64,000 nt of DNA from Actinoallomurus iriomotensis (GCF_030269445.1 NZ_BSTJ01000004.1:62001-126000); one strand, 5' to 3'. Positions 27,349 through 36,563 are shown, counted from the first letter of the stretch. Notes: a model not told the origin generated them from the sequence alone. Numbers and translations: made by a program.

Positions 27349-27963
27349 ATGACCACAGCACGACGCACCCAGCGGGAACGCCGGGAGCAGGCCGAGGCCA
27401 AGCTGCTGACAGCTGCCGCCGAACTGGTCGTCGAACACGGCGTGCGCGCGCTGACGCTGGCCCGGGTCGGCGAACGGGCCGGCTACAGCCGCGGCATCGT
27501 CACGCACCACTTCGGCTCCAAGCAGGCGCTACTCGAACGCCTCTCCCGCGCCACGCAGGCCGGATTCGTGCCGGGCCTGGAAGGCCTGCCGGCCGGGCTG
27601 GACCGTCTCCTGCGGCTGATCGACGGCTACGTCGGCGCGCTCGGGCAGGTCGGCGTGTTCAACCGGGCCTTCCTGCTGCTGTGGGCCGAGGCCGCCACGG
27701 CGTCGGAGCTGGCACCGACCTTCCGCGAGCGGGACGACGCCTTCCGCGCCGACCTGCGCGACGACGTCCATGCCGGCATCGCGGACGGCACGATCCGCCC
27801 CGACCTCATCCCGGCCGAGGTCGCGGTCGCGGTCGTCGGGCAGCTCCGCGGGATCGGGCTACAGCGCCTGCTCGACCCGCAGGCCGTCGACACCGAAGGG
27901 CTCCGTCATGCCGTCACCGAACACTGGCGCCGGGCGCTGAGCACTCCGACCAGAATGGTTTGA
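27349..27963 (+). CDS. TetR-family transcriptional regulator
   Basis: A 204-residue TetR protein with HTH residues LLTAAAELVVEHGVRALTLA, VGERAGYSRGIVTHHFGSKQ and a C-terminal domain of the TetR_C type. ATG 27349 starts at MTTARRTQRERR, a normal N-terminus. Because the predicted -10 is only 6 bases upstream, the mRNA is probably leaderless. It presumably represses itself and the divergent DUF1330-hydrolase operon. Confidence 0.92.
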   Translation: MTTARRTQRERREQAEAKLLTAAAELVVEHGVRALTLARVGERAGYSRGIVTHHFGSKQALLERLSRATQAGFVPGLEGLPAGLDRLLRLIDGYVGALGQVGVFNRAFLLLWAEAATASELAPTFRERDDAFRADLRDDVHAGIADGTIRPDLIPAEVAVAVVGQLRGIGLQRLLDPQAVDTEGLRHAVTEHWRRALSTPTRMV

Positions 27964-28077
27964 TCTTGGGGTCGTTCGGTCCGGCCATGAGGAACGGGGC
28001 GGACCGAACCTTTGCCTGCCGGTCCCGGCCCGCCGCGCTGATTACCCTGACCTAAGGCCGCGGGGGCAGGCTCCGCC

Positions 28078-28111
28078 CGAACACGCTTTCATCGGCATGA
28101 GCGGGTGTTCG
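28078..28111. terminator. Candidate hairpin between convergent genes
   Basis: CGAACACGCT and AGCGGGTGTTCG can pair around a 12-base loop, in the 217-bp gap between the TetR gene and the end of the PucR gene. A short GGGC/GCCC hairpin lies just before it. No U-tract. Confidence 0.4.
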
Positions 28112-28180
28112 TTCCGCCTGTCAGCCGACCGCGAAGCGACACGGTAAAGGTCTCGGAGGTGCCCGGACGGCGCCCGGATG

Positions 28181-29881
28181 TCAAGGGTCGGGCGGCGTGT
28201 CGACGCGGAGCACCTGCAGTTGCACCATCATGGCGAACCGCTGGTCGGGATCGCTGAGATCGCACTGCCCGACCTCGGCGACCCGTCGGAGCCGGTACCG
28301 GAACGTGTTCTGGTGGACGGCGACCGATTCGGAAGCCACGGCGACGTCACCGAACGCGTCCAGCCAGGCGCGGAGTGTCGGAATGAGACTGCCACGGTGC
28401 CGGCGGTCGTAGTCGATCAGCCGTGCCAACGCTCCCGTCGGCTCCTCGCCTCGGGCCGTGGTGAGGTCGCGCAGCTCCGAGATCAGCGCCTCGCCCTGCA
28501 GTTCGTCGAAACGGCCGATTCGCCGGTGGATGCGTCCGTCGCGGAGTACCCGCAGAACCCGGTCGACACAGGATCGGCTGTGGGCCACGTCGGACAGGTC
28601 GAGCGCCACCGGGCCCACCGCGGTGATCGGCGGCAGCCGGTCCCCCACCCGGTCCAGGAAGTCCTGGAGGATCCGCACCGCGCGTGTCTCGGCCTTCTCC
28701 GCGGCTCCGGTCATGGGCACCAGCCCATAGGCGACCGCGCCGATCGCCGCCGCCGTGGAACGGGGGTGGATCGCGGACAGGTGCAGGGCGAACGCGTCGC
28801 TGAGCAACTGCCGATCATGGACCACGGTCGCGCTGTCGGAGTGGTCGTAGCGCAGGCCTCGTTCGTCGAGAGCCACGCCCAGCACCAGCAGCGGCTGACT
28901 CGACAGACCGAGCCGTTCGAGCGCCTCACCCGCACCGACGCCGCCCTCCAGCGCGGTGCTCAGCAGGTCGGCCCGCATCCGCCGCTGCACGTCGGCGCCG
29001 GCACGGACCCTGAGCATGTGCAGGGCGACCAGCTTGGCCGACTCTCGCAGCGCCTCGTCGCGCTCGTCACTGAGACGGGCGGGTACCGCCGCCCAGATGG
29101 AGCCGAGCACCTCGTCACCCGCGCGTACGGAGATGGCGACGCGTGGCAGCGTGAAGCCGCCCATCCTGTCGGAGATGGGTTCGATGAAGACGGTCTGGTC
29201 GCTGCGGAGCAGATCCCGGAAGACTCCGCGCTCGTGCAGGACGCGCGCGTACCGCTCCGGCACCTGCCGGCCGAGGATGGTTTCGACGCGGGAAGGGTCG
29301 GCCTCGTCCTGGCGGCCGGAGAAGGCCAGCACGCGGGAGTTGCGGTCTTCGATCGTGACCGGTGCGTCGAGAAGCGCCGCGATCGCGTTGGCGACCGCGA
29401 ACAGGTCACCCGCGGGCAGGCCGCCGAGCGACTCCTCCTCGGCGGCCCCCGCGCCCGTGCCCTGGGTGAGCAGGGAACGGAGCATCTCGCTGAGGTGGCC
29501 CCACGGGGCCCCGCGGCGCAGTCCGAGCACGGCGACCGACGCTTCGTCGGCGGCGGCCCGTACCTCGTCGGTGAGCGGGACCGGCGCACGGAGGACGAGC
29601 GCGGCCGCGTTCTGGTGCCCCAGTGTGCGCAGGAGCGCGGCGACGTGGCCGGGAGCCTCCACACCGACACCGAGCACCAGCGCGTGGGACGGCAGCACCG
29701 GCTGATCGAGCGGATCGTGGAAGACCACAGCGCTGATCTCTCCGGGACGGTCGGGGTCGCCGTGCGTGAGTTCGAGCAGAGTCGCGCCCAGATCGTCGAC
29801 GACCCGTCCGAGATTCGCGCGGGGACGCGCGGTGCCGCCGTGCTGCACGGTCTCACGGTAGACGCGCCACACGACCGTCAC
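28181..29881 (-). CDS. PucR-family transcriptional regulator
   Basis: A 566-residue regulator. The middle part is GAF-like (AIAALLDAPVTIEDRNSRVL, VLGSIWAAVPARLSD). The C-terminal PucR HTH_30 domain (LRAWLDAFGDVAVASESVAV, HQNTFRYRLRRV) is the DNA-binding part. PucR proteins often activate purine, amino-acid or peptide catabolic genes. It starts with GTG 29881, 49 bases after the racemase stop, as the last gene of the large peptide/D-amino-acid operon, and is a natural candidate for its regulator. No strong Shine-Dalgarno is visible. Confidence 0.88.
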   Translation of the reverse strand: MTVVWRVYRETVQHGGTARPRANLGRVVDDLGATLLELTHGDPDRPGEISAVVFHDPLDQPVLPSHALVLGVGVEAPGHVAALLRTLGHQNAAALVLRAPVPLTDEVRAAADEASVAVLGLRRGAPWGHLSEMLRSLLTQGTGAGAAEEESLGGLPAGDLFAVANAIAALLDAPVTIEDRNSRVLAFSGRQDEADPSRVETILGRQVPERYARVLHERGVFRDLLRSDQTVFIEPISDRMGGFTLPRVAISVRAGDEVLGSIWAAVPARLSDERDEALRESAKLVALHMLRVRAGADVQRRMRADLLSTALEGGVGAGEALERLGLSSQPLLVLGVALDERGLRYDHSDSATVVHDRQLLSDAFALHLSAIHPRSTAAAIGAVAYGLVPMTGAAEKAETRAVRILQDFLDRVGDRLPPITAVGPVALDLSDVAHSRSCVDRVLRVLRDGRIHRRIGRFDELQGEALISELRDLTTARGEEPTGALARLIDYDRRHRGSLIPTLRAWLDAFGDVAVASESVAVHQNTFRYRLRRVAEVGQCDLSDPDQRFAMMVQLQVLRVDTPPDP

Positions 29882-29930
29882 CTAGTTGAATCCTCCGTAT
29901 CCGACCATTTTTTTCGTCGTATTCGACCAT

Positions 29931-31037
29931 TCATGCGGTGAGCCGCTCGGTCGCGGTCGTGACCTCGGCGAGCCGGTCCGGCACCGGCACCAGGCCGAGC
30001 CCGGGACCGGTGGGCACTTCGAGGTGACCACCGTCGAGCACGAACGGCTCGGTGATGTCCGATGCGTAGTACCGCCCGGACGCCGAGGTGTCGCCGGGCA
30101 ACGTGAACCCGGGCATGGCGGCGAGCGCGACGTTGGCGGCCCGGCCGAGGCCGGTCTCCAGCATTCCGCCACACCACACCGGTACGCCGTGTGCCGCGCA
30201 GACGTCGTGGATCCGACGGGCCTCGAGGTATCCGCCGACCCGTCCGGGCTTGATGTTCACCACCTGGCAGGCGCCCAGCCGGATCGCGGCCGCGGCGTCG
30301 CGGGCCGAGGTGATGGACTCGTCCAGGCAGATCGGCGTCCGGATCTGCCGGGCCAGGTCCGCGTGGCCGAGCACGTCCTCCTCGTCGAGGGGTTGCTCGA
30401 TCAACAGGAGGTCGAACGGGTCCAGCCGGGCCAGCTGTCGCGCGTCGCCCAGGGTGTAGGCCGTGTTGGCGTCCACCTGGAGCAGGAGGTCATCGCCGTA
30501 CCGCTCGCGTACCGCGCGAACCGGCTCGACGTCCCAGCCGGGCTCGATCTTGAGCTTGATGCGGACGTAGCCCTCGGCGAGGTAGCCCTCGACCGCTTCG
30601 AGGAGCTCGGGGACGCTGTCCATGATCCCGACCGAGACACCGCACGGGACCCGTTCGCGCACGGCACCGAGCTCACGGCCGAACGAGCGGCCCTCGGCGC
30701 GTAGTTCGGCGTCCAGTACCGCCATCTCGAGCGCCGCCTTGGCCATGTGGTGGCCCTTGAACGGCGCGAGGATCCCGGCGACGGAGTGAGCCGCCGGCGG
30801 CCCGGCCGCCATCACCGCCGGCACGAGGAACCGGCGCAGCACGTCCGCCGCCGCGTCGACGTACTCGGAGGAGTAGCGGGGGCTGGTCATCGCCACGCAC
30901 TCGCCCCAGCCCTCGGCATCCTCCGTGACCACGCGCACGAGCAGAATGTCGCGGGTGGTCTCGGTGCCGAACGAGGTGCGGAACGGCGCGACCAGTGGCA
31001 TGGAGATCCGTCGCAGTTCGACGTCGGTGAGTTTCAC
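29931..31037 (-). CDS. N-succinylamino acid racemase / o-succinylbenzoate synthase family enzyme
   Basis: A 368-residue enolase-superfamily enzyme of the NSAR/OSBS group. Its N-terminal capping domain is typical (FRTSFGTETTRDILLVRV, GWGECVAM, YSSEYVDAA). The barrel has the KxK acid/base motif (VRIKLKI), metal ligands Asp (LLLQVDANTAYT), Glu (LLIEQPLDEED) and Asp (ICLDESITS), and the second catalytic Lys (VVNIKPGRVGG). No menaquinone genes are nearby. Next to a COG3375 GNAT and an M20 hydrolase, racemisation of N-succinylated amino acids is the better prediction. Its ATG overlaps the GNAT stop by 4 bp. Confidence 0.9.
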   Translation of the reverse strand: MKLTDVELRRISMPLVAPFRTSFGTETTRDILLVRVVTEDAEGWGECVAMTSPRYSSEYVDAAADVLRRFLVPAVMAAGPPAAHSVAGILAPFKGHHMAKAALEMAVLDAELRAEGRSFGRELGAVRERVPCGVSVGIMDSVPELLEAVEGYLAEGYVRIKLKIEPGWDVEPVRAVRERYGDDLLLQVDANTAYTLGDARQLARLDPFDLLLIEQPLDEEDVLGHADLARQIRTPICLDESITSARDAAAAIRLGACQVVNIKPGRVGGYLEARRIHDVCAAHGVPVWCGGMLETGLGRAANVALAAMPGFTLPGDTSASGRYYASDITEPFVLDGGHLEVPTGPGLGLVPVPDRLAEVTTATERLTA

Positions 31038-31906
31038 GATTCCCTCCGTATGACGTACCAGCCGGTTCGGTCGAAGCCGTCGATGCGGCCGCCGCGGCCG
31101 GTCAGGCCGGTGAGCGCCTCGCGTACGGCGAGCCGCCAGCGCCGGGCCAGCTCGGGCTCGGCCGTACGGAGCGCCGCGATGTCCCGGGGCACGGCGACGA
31201 GTGAGATCGCGCCGTCGAGCCTGCCGGGCACCGGGCTGCCGTCCTCGGCGATGTCCAGTGCGAGTACGGCGCCCGCCCGCAGCTCGTCTTCGGCCACCGC
31301 ACCGACGCGGCCCCCGAGGCTCGCGAGGGCCACCGCGTCATCGCGGAGTCGCCAGCGCAGCAGGAGCCGGTCGGTCTCCCCGTCGCTGTTGATGGCGTCG
31401 ACCATCGGGCCATAGAAGTTCGGCAGGTACTCCACCGGTCGCGCGGCCAGCTTCACGAGGTTGAAGTAGGCGTTCCTGGCCACCAACGGGTCGAACGTCC
31501 AGGCGATCTCGGAGACGCCACGCAGCAACGCCCATGCCCGCTGGTGCAGTTTCAGCGCGAAGCCGACACTGCGGCCGGTGACGGCCGCCGAGACACCGGC
31601 GATGTGGCTGTGGAGGGTGCCGCCCGCCGGGGCGAAGAAACCCACGCAGGCGCCGACCAGGCGGTCGCCGTCGAATGCGCCGGCCACGTAGTTGCCGGCC
31701 TTGGTGAAGGCACGCAGCAGTTCGATGGTCACCGGCGGATTCGCGGAGCGGCCCCAGATGGTGGCGAACAGGCCGACCACACCGGTGAGCTCGGTGATGT
31801 CGGTGAGCTCGCGCACCGAGACGCCGGCCGCCCGGGCAGCGGCCTCCGCGGCCCGGGCCGCGTGGTCCAGCACCGGCTCCGCGTCCGCGACGCTGATATC
31901 GGTCAC
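31034..31906 (-). CDS. COG3375-type GNAT, putative D-amino acid N-succinyltransferase
   Basis: A 290-residue protein of the two-part GNAT group that lies beside NSAR genes. Visible are the early strand-helix (VRELTDITELTGVVGLFATI), LVGACVGFFAPAGGTLHSHI and GVSAAVTGRSVGFALKLHQR, the acyl-CoA-binding P-loop region, then ISEIAWTFDPLVARNAYFNL (read as SEIAWTFDPL). In the characterised Geobacillus pathway the neighbouring GNAT succinylates D-amino acids from succinyl-CoA. The start is a GTG sharing 4 bp with the last mini-frame of cassette array A, whose AAGGAGG provides the ribosome site. Confidence 0.85.
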   Translation of the reverse strand: MTDISVADAEPVLDHAARAAEAAARAAGVSVRELTDITELTGVVGLFATIWGRSANPPVTIELLRAFTKAGNYVAGAFDGDRLVGACVGFFAPAGGTLHSHIAGVSAAVTGRSVGFALKLHQRAWALLRGVSEIAWTFDPLVARNAYFNLVKLAARPVEYLPNFYGPMVDAINSDGETDRLLLRWRLRDDAVALASLGGRVGAVAEDELRAGAVLALDIAEDGSPVPGRLDGAISLVAVPRDIAALRTAEPELARRWRLAVREALTGLTGRGGRIDGFDRTGWYVIRRES

Positions 31907-31974
31907 GGGGCCTCCTTCGTCGGCCCCGCGACCAAGGTGCTCTGCTTGTCGGTTCCCTCGCTTCGCTCGGTCAC
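31903..31974 (-). CDS. Mini-frame A3 (23 residues)
   Basis: GTG start overlapping the A2 stop; encodes VTERSEGTDKQSTLV followed by AGPTKEAP. Its TGA overlaps the GTG of the GNAT gene, which also begins with Val-Thr. Confidence 0.4.
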   Translation of the reverse strand: MTERSEGTDKQSTLVAGPTKEAP

Positions 31975-32042
31975 AAGACCTCCTTCGTCGGCCCCGCGAC
32001 CACGGTGCTCTGCTTGTCGGTTCCCTTACTTCGCTCGGTCAC
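31971..32042 (-). CDS. Mini-frame A2 (23 residues)
   Basis: GTG start overlapping the A1 stop; encodes VTERSKGTDKQSTVV followed by AGPTKEVL. Same layout as A1, overlapping A3. Confidence 0.4.
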   Translation of the reverse strand: MTERSKGTDKQSTVVAGPTKEVL

Positions 32043-32110
32043 AAGACCTCCTTCGTCGGCCCCGTGACCACGGTGCTGCGCTTGCCGGTTCCCTCGCTTC
32101 GCTCGGTCAT
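32039..32110 (-). CDS. Mini-frame A1 (23 residues)
   Basis: ATG start with GAGGAG about 10 bases upstream, 29 bases after the M20 hydrolase stop. It encodes MTERSEGTGKRSTVV followed by TGPTKEVL. The end of the frame contains AAGGAGG and a GTGA overlap with A2. Whether the peptide matters or only its translation is unknown. Confidence 0.4.
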   Translation of the reverse strand: MTERSEGTGKRSTVVTGPTKEVL

Positions 32111-32139
32111 GGCATGCCTGCTCCTCAGCTCGTCGGGGG

Positions 32140-33264
32140 TCACGGTCGCGTCGCGGTGGGCGTGGCGAGCGGGTCCGGCGTGCCCGCCAGCAACCGTTCG
32201 ACCAGCGCGCGCACCAGCGCGGTCCGCGCGGGCATCTCCTCGACCAGTACGTGTTCGTCGGCGGCGTGCGCGCCGCCGCCGACCGCGCCGAGGCCGTCCA
32301 GGGTGGGCGTGCCTACGCCGGCGGTGAGGTTCCCGTCGGACGCGCCACCGACCGCGGCCCGACCGGGCTCGGGCAGGCCCCGGTATGTGGCGAGCCGGCA
32401 CAGCAACGCATACAGCGGCGCCGAGGCCGCCGCCTCGAGTGGAGGGCGGCTCGGGCCTGCCGCCGTCTCGACGCGGGCGCCGGGCACCGTGGCCCCCAGA
32501 GCGCGGATCGCCCGGTCGACCCGTTCCTGTTCCGCCACGGTTCTGGCCCGTACGTCGACGGCGAACGCCCCCTCGGCCGGGACGGTGTTGGTGGTGGTGC
32601 CGGCGCGGGCGAGGGTCGGCGTGACCGTGGTACCGGCCGTCCGGTCGGCGAGCTCGCTGACGGCCAGCACCTGGTGGGCCAGTTCCAGGGTGGCGTTCAC
32701 GCCCCGGTCCGGCTCGAGCCCGGCGTGGGCGGCGCGCCCGGCCACGCGCACCTCGTACTGCGAGGCGCCCTTGCGCTCGGTCTTGAGGGCGCCACCGTCG
32801 GCGGACGCCTCGAACACCAGCGCGGCCGTCACCGCCCTGGCCTCTCGCTCGATCAGTGCCCGGGAACTGGGCGAGCCGATCTCCTCGTCGCCGGTCACGA
32901 GCAGGGTGACACCGTCGAGTCCGGCGGCCGCGTGGAACGCCATGACCAGGCCGGCCTTCATGTCGAAGCAACCGGGTCCGCGCAGGATCCCGTCCTCGAC
33001 GGTGCAGGGGTGGTCGGCGAGCGTGCCGAGTGGCCAGACCGTGTCGTGGTGGCCGAGCAGCAGCACCCGTGACGGCTCCGCGCCGAGTCGCCAGCGCAGG
33101 TGGGTCCGGCCGTCCAGCACGATTCGCTCGGGCGCGACGCCGAGGCGGGCGGTACCGACCCGGGCGACGACCTCGGCCGAGCGTGCGACGGCGGCCAGGT
33201 CGGTGGAGGGCGACTCGCACTCGATGAGGGCGCGCGCGTCGGCGAGCAGGTCGCGAAGAGTCAT
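32140..33264 (-). CDS. M20-family metallopeptidase, putative N-acyl/succinyl-amino acid hydrolase
   Basis: A 374-residue M20 (ArgE/DapE/CPG2-like) dizinc hydrolase. Metal and catalytic motifs are in order: LLLGHHDTVWPLG (His, Asp), GCFDMKAGLVMAF (bridging Asp), LLVTGDEEIGS (catalytic Glu and ligand Glu), VFEASADGG, and GGGAHAADEHV with the final His. The dimerisation domain includes GRAAHAGLEPDRG. It resembles the CPG2-like branch. In this operon it is the expected N-succinyl-L-amino acid desuccinylase that makes the D-to-L conversion irreversible. ATG overlaps the S9-S12 stop by 4 bp. Confidence 0.9.
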   Translation of the reverse strand: MTLRDLLADARALIECESPSTDLAAVARSAEVVARVGTARLGVAPERIVLDGRTHLRWRLGAEPSRVLLLGHHDTVWPLGTLADHPCTVEDGILRGPGCFDMKAGLVMAFHAAAGLDGVTLLVTGDEEIGSPSSRALIEREARAVTAALVFEASADGGALKTERKGASQYEVRVAGRAAHAGLEPDRGVNATLELAHQVLAVSELADRTAGTTVTPTLARAGTTTNTVPAEGAFAVDVRARTVAEQERVDRAIRALGATVPGARVETAAGPSRPPLEAAASAPLYALLCRLATYRGLPEPGRAAVGGASDGNLTAGVGTPTLDGLGAVGGGAHAADEHVLVEEMPARTALVRALVERLLAGTPDPLATPTATRP

Positions 33265-36200
33265 CGGTCCACCCTCGGGGTGGCGCGTACGCCGAAGTGC
33301 AGGTATCGCTCACCGGTCGGCAGCTCGTAGAACGTGACCGGCGCCCAGGTCTCCGCCTCGGGCGGCTTGACGGCGAACAGAGCCGGACCGACCGGTATCA
33401 ACGGGTGCTCTTCGACCGGGTCGGGTACGAGCTCGGCGAGCGGACCGGTGATGGTCGTACGGAGCAGCGGCCCCTCCGGGCCGTTCTCGACCTCCATGCG
33501 CACGCCGCTCCGCTCGTAGACGCCGACGTAGGGCGCCACGTCGACGGCCACCGGTTCGGGCGGCGGCGCGAACGGCTCCGGCATCGTGATGCCGGCGACC
33601 TCGGCGAAGATCTCCCGGTACAGGTCCTGGTAGAGGTCGCGGGCCTGACCGCCGTTGGTGAGCAGGGCGACCGCGAGCCCCTGCTCGGGCAGCACCCGTA
33701 GGAAGGCCGCCTGGCCGAGAGTGTTGCCGTCGTGGCCGATCAGGCGGTGCCCGTCCCAGCCGAACCGGATCCAGCCGAGCCCCCATGAGTCGCCGAGGAC
33801 GTATTTGTCGGGCAGGTCGGCCTGGTGCGCGGTCATGGCGGCGGCGCTCTCCGCGCTCAGGATCCGCGTGCCGTCGGCGGCGAGACCGCCGGTCAGGTGC
33901 AGGCGCGCGAAGGCCAGGACCTCGGCGACGGTCGAGGTGACCAGCCCGGCCGGACCGATCGAGCGGGGCAACATCCAGGCGGGCGCCGGGACGAGGCCGC
34001 CGTCGCGCTCTTCGTGGCCGACCGCGGCGGAGAAGAGCAGCGCCTCCTCGGGCAGGGTCACCGTGTGCGTCAGCCCGAGCGGAGTGGACAGCCGGTCGCG
34101 TAGCGCCTGGTCCCAGGTCTGCCCGGTGACCTTCTCGATCATCCGGCCCAGCAGGGCGTAACCCGAGTTGCAGTAGGAGAAGGTGGCGCCCAGCGGGTGG
34201 TTCTGCCCGGCTTCGCCGAGGACGGCGACGTACTTCTCCAGGCAGTCGTCGCCGCGGCCGGTGTCGGTGAACACGTCGCCGTCGATGCCACTGGTGTGGT
34301 TGAGCAGGTGCCGCAGCGTGACCGACTTCGTGACGTCCGGGCTCGCGAGCCGCAGCTCGGGCAGGACCTCGGCGACCGGGGTGTCGAGCGCGAGCAGCCC
34401 CTCGTCGACCAGGGCCATCGCCACGGTCGCGGTCCAGACCTTGGTGATCGAGCCGATCTGGAACAGTGAGTCGGTGGCGACCGGCGCGCCGGTGCGGACG
34501 TGGAGGACGCCGTGGGCGGCCTCGACCAGCTCGTCGTCGGCCCCGTTCTTACCGATGCGGAGGATGCCGAGCTGCGCGCCGGGCACGTTGTGCCGCTCGG
34601 CGAGCCGGGCCAGCCGCCGCTGCCAGTGGGCGCCGTCGACGCGTACCCGGCCGGCCCGGCCGGTGTGCTGTTCGAGCCAGTCCAGCACACGGTGGTTGAA
34701 GTCGAGCCGCTGCGAGGGCGGGCCGGCGAGGATGAAGAGGTGCGAGGCGTCCGGGTAGACGACCAGCCGGGTCGGGACGCCTCGCTGACGCAGCGCGGTG
34801 TGCCACTGCTGGGCCTGCCCGACCGGGCAGGTCAGGTCGGCGGCGCCGTGCAGCAGGAGCGTCGGCGTACGGACGTCGGCCACGCGGGTGAGCGGTGACA
34901 TGGCGGCGTACTCCGCCGGCTTCTGCCACGGAGTGCCGCCGCGCTCGTGGACGCTGAGCGAGTGGCCCTCGGCGCTGGAGCCGCCCAGGCTCACCGGGTC
35001 ACTGACCGTACCGCCGGCGACGGCCGCCGCGAACCGGTCATCGTGACCGGTCAGCCAGCAGGTCATGAAGCCGCCGTAGCTGTAGCCCGCCACCGCGAGC
35101 CGGTCCGGGTCCGCGAACCCCTCGGCGACGAGCCGGTCGAGCGGCTCGAGGAAATCGGCCGCGTCCGCGACGCCCCAGCCACCGCGGACCCCGTCGTAGA
35201 ACTCCTCGCCGTATCCGTCGCTGCCGCGCGGATTGACCATCAGCACCGCCCAGCCGCGGCCGACCAGCTCCTGGTGGTAAAGGTGGATCTCGTCCGCGGC
35301 CGCGTTCCACGCGTTGTGCGGGCCGCCGTGCACGTCGAGGAGCACCGGCCGCGGGCCGCCGCGTTCAGGATCGTGCATCAGCCAGGCCTGCACCTCGGTG
35401 CCGTCGGAGACGGTGAACCACCGCTCCTCGCGGGGGTACAGGTCCACGTCGGCGAGCGCGGCGCCATGGCCGGTCAGCACGGTCTCGGCCCCGGTCGCCA
35501 GGTCCACGACCGCGATCTCGCCGAATGACGTGGGGGTGGTGAGCGCGACCGTGGCGCGGCCCTCGGCGACCGACAGCCCCGAAACGACCCGGCCGGGCCC
35601 GGCCACGACCGGGCGCGCGTCATCGCCGTCGGTCGTGGCCGACCACAGGTGGGTGCAGCCCTGGTCACGCAGGCAGAAATAGATCCGGCCCTCGTGCTCG
35701 TGCGGCAGGCCGCCGGGGTAGCCGGGGGCGCCGGACATCACGTTGCGGTCGAGGGCGCCTGAGAGGTCGGTGACCTCGCCGCCGACGGCCCCGACCCGGT
35801 ACAGGCGAGCGTGCCCGACCGGGTCGCCGGGCCGGCCGACCACGAGCAGTGCCGAGCCGTCGGCGACCCAACCCACCGTGCCGGCCACCCCGTCGACGAA
35901 GGCGAGCACACGTGGCGGGTCGTACGGTGCGTCCACCTCCAGCAGGTGCACCGGGGTGCGGTGGCGCAGGTCGCTGTCGGCACCGGCCCTGCGGGTGAAG
36001 GCAAGGAGGGTGCCGTCGGGCGACCAGGCCGGGGTACCGGCGCTCTCCGGTCCGTCGGTGAGCTGCCGGACCTCGCGGCCGTCCAGGTCGAGGACGTGCA
36101 GCTGCCGGCGCACCGGGCCGTACACCCCCTCCCCGTCGGCCTGGTAGTCGAGGCCGTCGGAGACCATCGGCCCCCGCGCGCCGCCGGTCGGGTCGACCGG

Positions 36201-36563
36201 CGCGGTGAAGGCGAGCCGGCCGCCGTCCGGGCTCCAGCGCGGAGCCCCGGCACCGAGCGGCAGGTCGGTCACCTGTTCGGGCTCCCCTCCCCCGGTGTCG
36301 AGCACGATGACCTGCCCGTCACGGAGGAAGGCGAGCCGGCTGCCGTCCGGCGACCAGGCCGGCGCGGTGTCGGCCGGACCGGAGGTGAGGCGGCGGGGTG
36401 TGCCGCCGTCGGTGCCGACCAGCCACAGCTGATCGACGACGCGGTCGCCGTCCGCGTCCAGGGTCCGGAGCACGTACGCGATCCGGCTTCCGTCCGGCGA
36501 CAGCACCGGTTGTGACGGCACCGCCAGGTCGGTGAGGTCCTCGATGCGCAGTCGGCGGCTCAT
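33261..36563 (-). CDS. Fusion of S9 prolyl-oligopeptidase-type peptidase and S12 serine hydrolase
   Basis: An 1100-residue two-enzyme protein with no signal peptide, so it should be cytosolic. Residues 1-350 form a WD40-like beta-propeller (repeated WSPDG units). Residues 370-640 are an S9 alpha/beta-hydrolase with nucleophile GYSYGG at about 495, Asp in HGAADLTCPV and His in DASHLF. Residues 650-990 are an S12 (beta-lactamase/D-aminopeptidase-like) domain with SITK at about 705, tyrosine motif SYCNSG and HDGNTLGQ at about 944. A beta-rich tail ends the protein. The S12 half closely resembles the separate S12 gene of this operon (shared GDVFTDTG, GDDCLEKYVA). The fusion suggests consecutive cleavage of one imported peptide. 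ATG at 36563 overlaps cassette array C. Confidence 0.92.
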   Translation of the reverse strand: MSRRLRIEDLTDLAVPSQPVLSPDGSRIAYVLRTLDADGDRVVDQLWLVGTDGGTPRRLTSGPADTAPAWSPDGSRLAFLRDGQVIVLDTGGGEPEQVTDLPLGAGAPRWSPDGGRLAFTAPVDPTGGARGPMVSDGLDYQADGEGVYGPVRRQLHVLDLDGREVRQLTDGPESAGTPAWSPDGTLLAFTRRAGADSDLRHRTPVHLLEVDAPYDPPRVLAFVDGVAGTVGWVADGSALLVVGRPGDPVGHARLYRVGAVGGEVTDLSGALDRNVMSGAPGYPGGLPHEHEGRIYFCLRDQGCTHLWSATTDGDDARPVVAGPGRVVSGLSVAEGRATVALTTPTSFGEIAVVDLATGAETVLTGHGAALADVDLYPREERWFTVSDGTEVQAWLMHDPERGGPRPVLLDVHGGPHNAWNAAADEIHLYHQELVGRGWAVLMVNPRGSDGYGEEFYDGVRGGWGVADAADFLEPLDRLVAEGFADPDRLAVAGYSYGGFMTCWLTGHDDRFAAAVAGGTVSDPVSLGGSSAEGHSLSVHERGGTPWQKPAEYAAMSPLTRVADVRTPTLLLHGAADLTCPVGQAQQWHTALRQRGVPTRLVVYPDASHLFILAGPPSQRLDFNHRVLDWLEQHTGRAGRVRVDGAHWQRRLARLAERHNVPGAQLGILRIGKNGADDELVEAAHGVLHVRTGAPVATDSLFQIGSITKVWTATVAMALVDEGLLALDTPVAEVLPELRLASPDVTKSVTLRHLLNHTSGIDGDVFTDTGRGDDCLEKYVAVLGEAGQNHPLGATFSYCNSGYALLGRMIEKVTGQTWDQALRDRLSTPLGLTHTVTLPEEALLFSAAVGHEERDGGLVPAPAWMLPRSIGPAGLVTSTVAEVLAFARLHLTGGLAADGTRILSAESAAAMTAHQADLPDKYVLGDSWGLGWIRFGWDGHRLIGHDGNTLGQAAFLRVLPEQGLAVALLTNGGQARDLYQDLYREIFAEVAGITMPEPFAPPPEPVAVDVAPYVGVYERSGVRMEVENGPEGPLLRTTITGPLAELVPDPVEEHPLIPVGPALFAVKPPEAETWAPVTFYELPTGERYLHFGVRATPRVDR

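Larger units (their letters stand above)
31903..32110 (-). repeat. Cassette array A: three tandem 68-bp coupled mini-frames
   Basis: Three direct repeats with exactly 68-bp period (starts at 32110, 32042, 31974; the next start at 31906 is the GNAT gene). Each unit begins ATG/GTG-ACCGAGCGAAG and ends GACGAAGGAGG, so the Shine-Dalgarno of the next start lies at the end of each unit. Each encodes a 23-residue frame, MTERSEGTGK...GPTKEVL in the first, whose TGA overlaps the next GTG (GTGA). The 68-bp period plus the 4-bp overlap shifts the reading frame by one at each step. Related in sequence to arrays B and C. Confidence 0.9.

Noticed and set aside
29931-31037. Calling the enolase-superfamily gene menC (menaquinone synthesis)
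   Set aside because: No other men genes are near, while the GNAT and M20 partners of the N-succinylamino acid racemase pathway are directly coupled.
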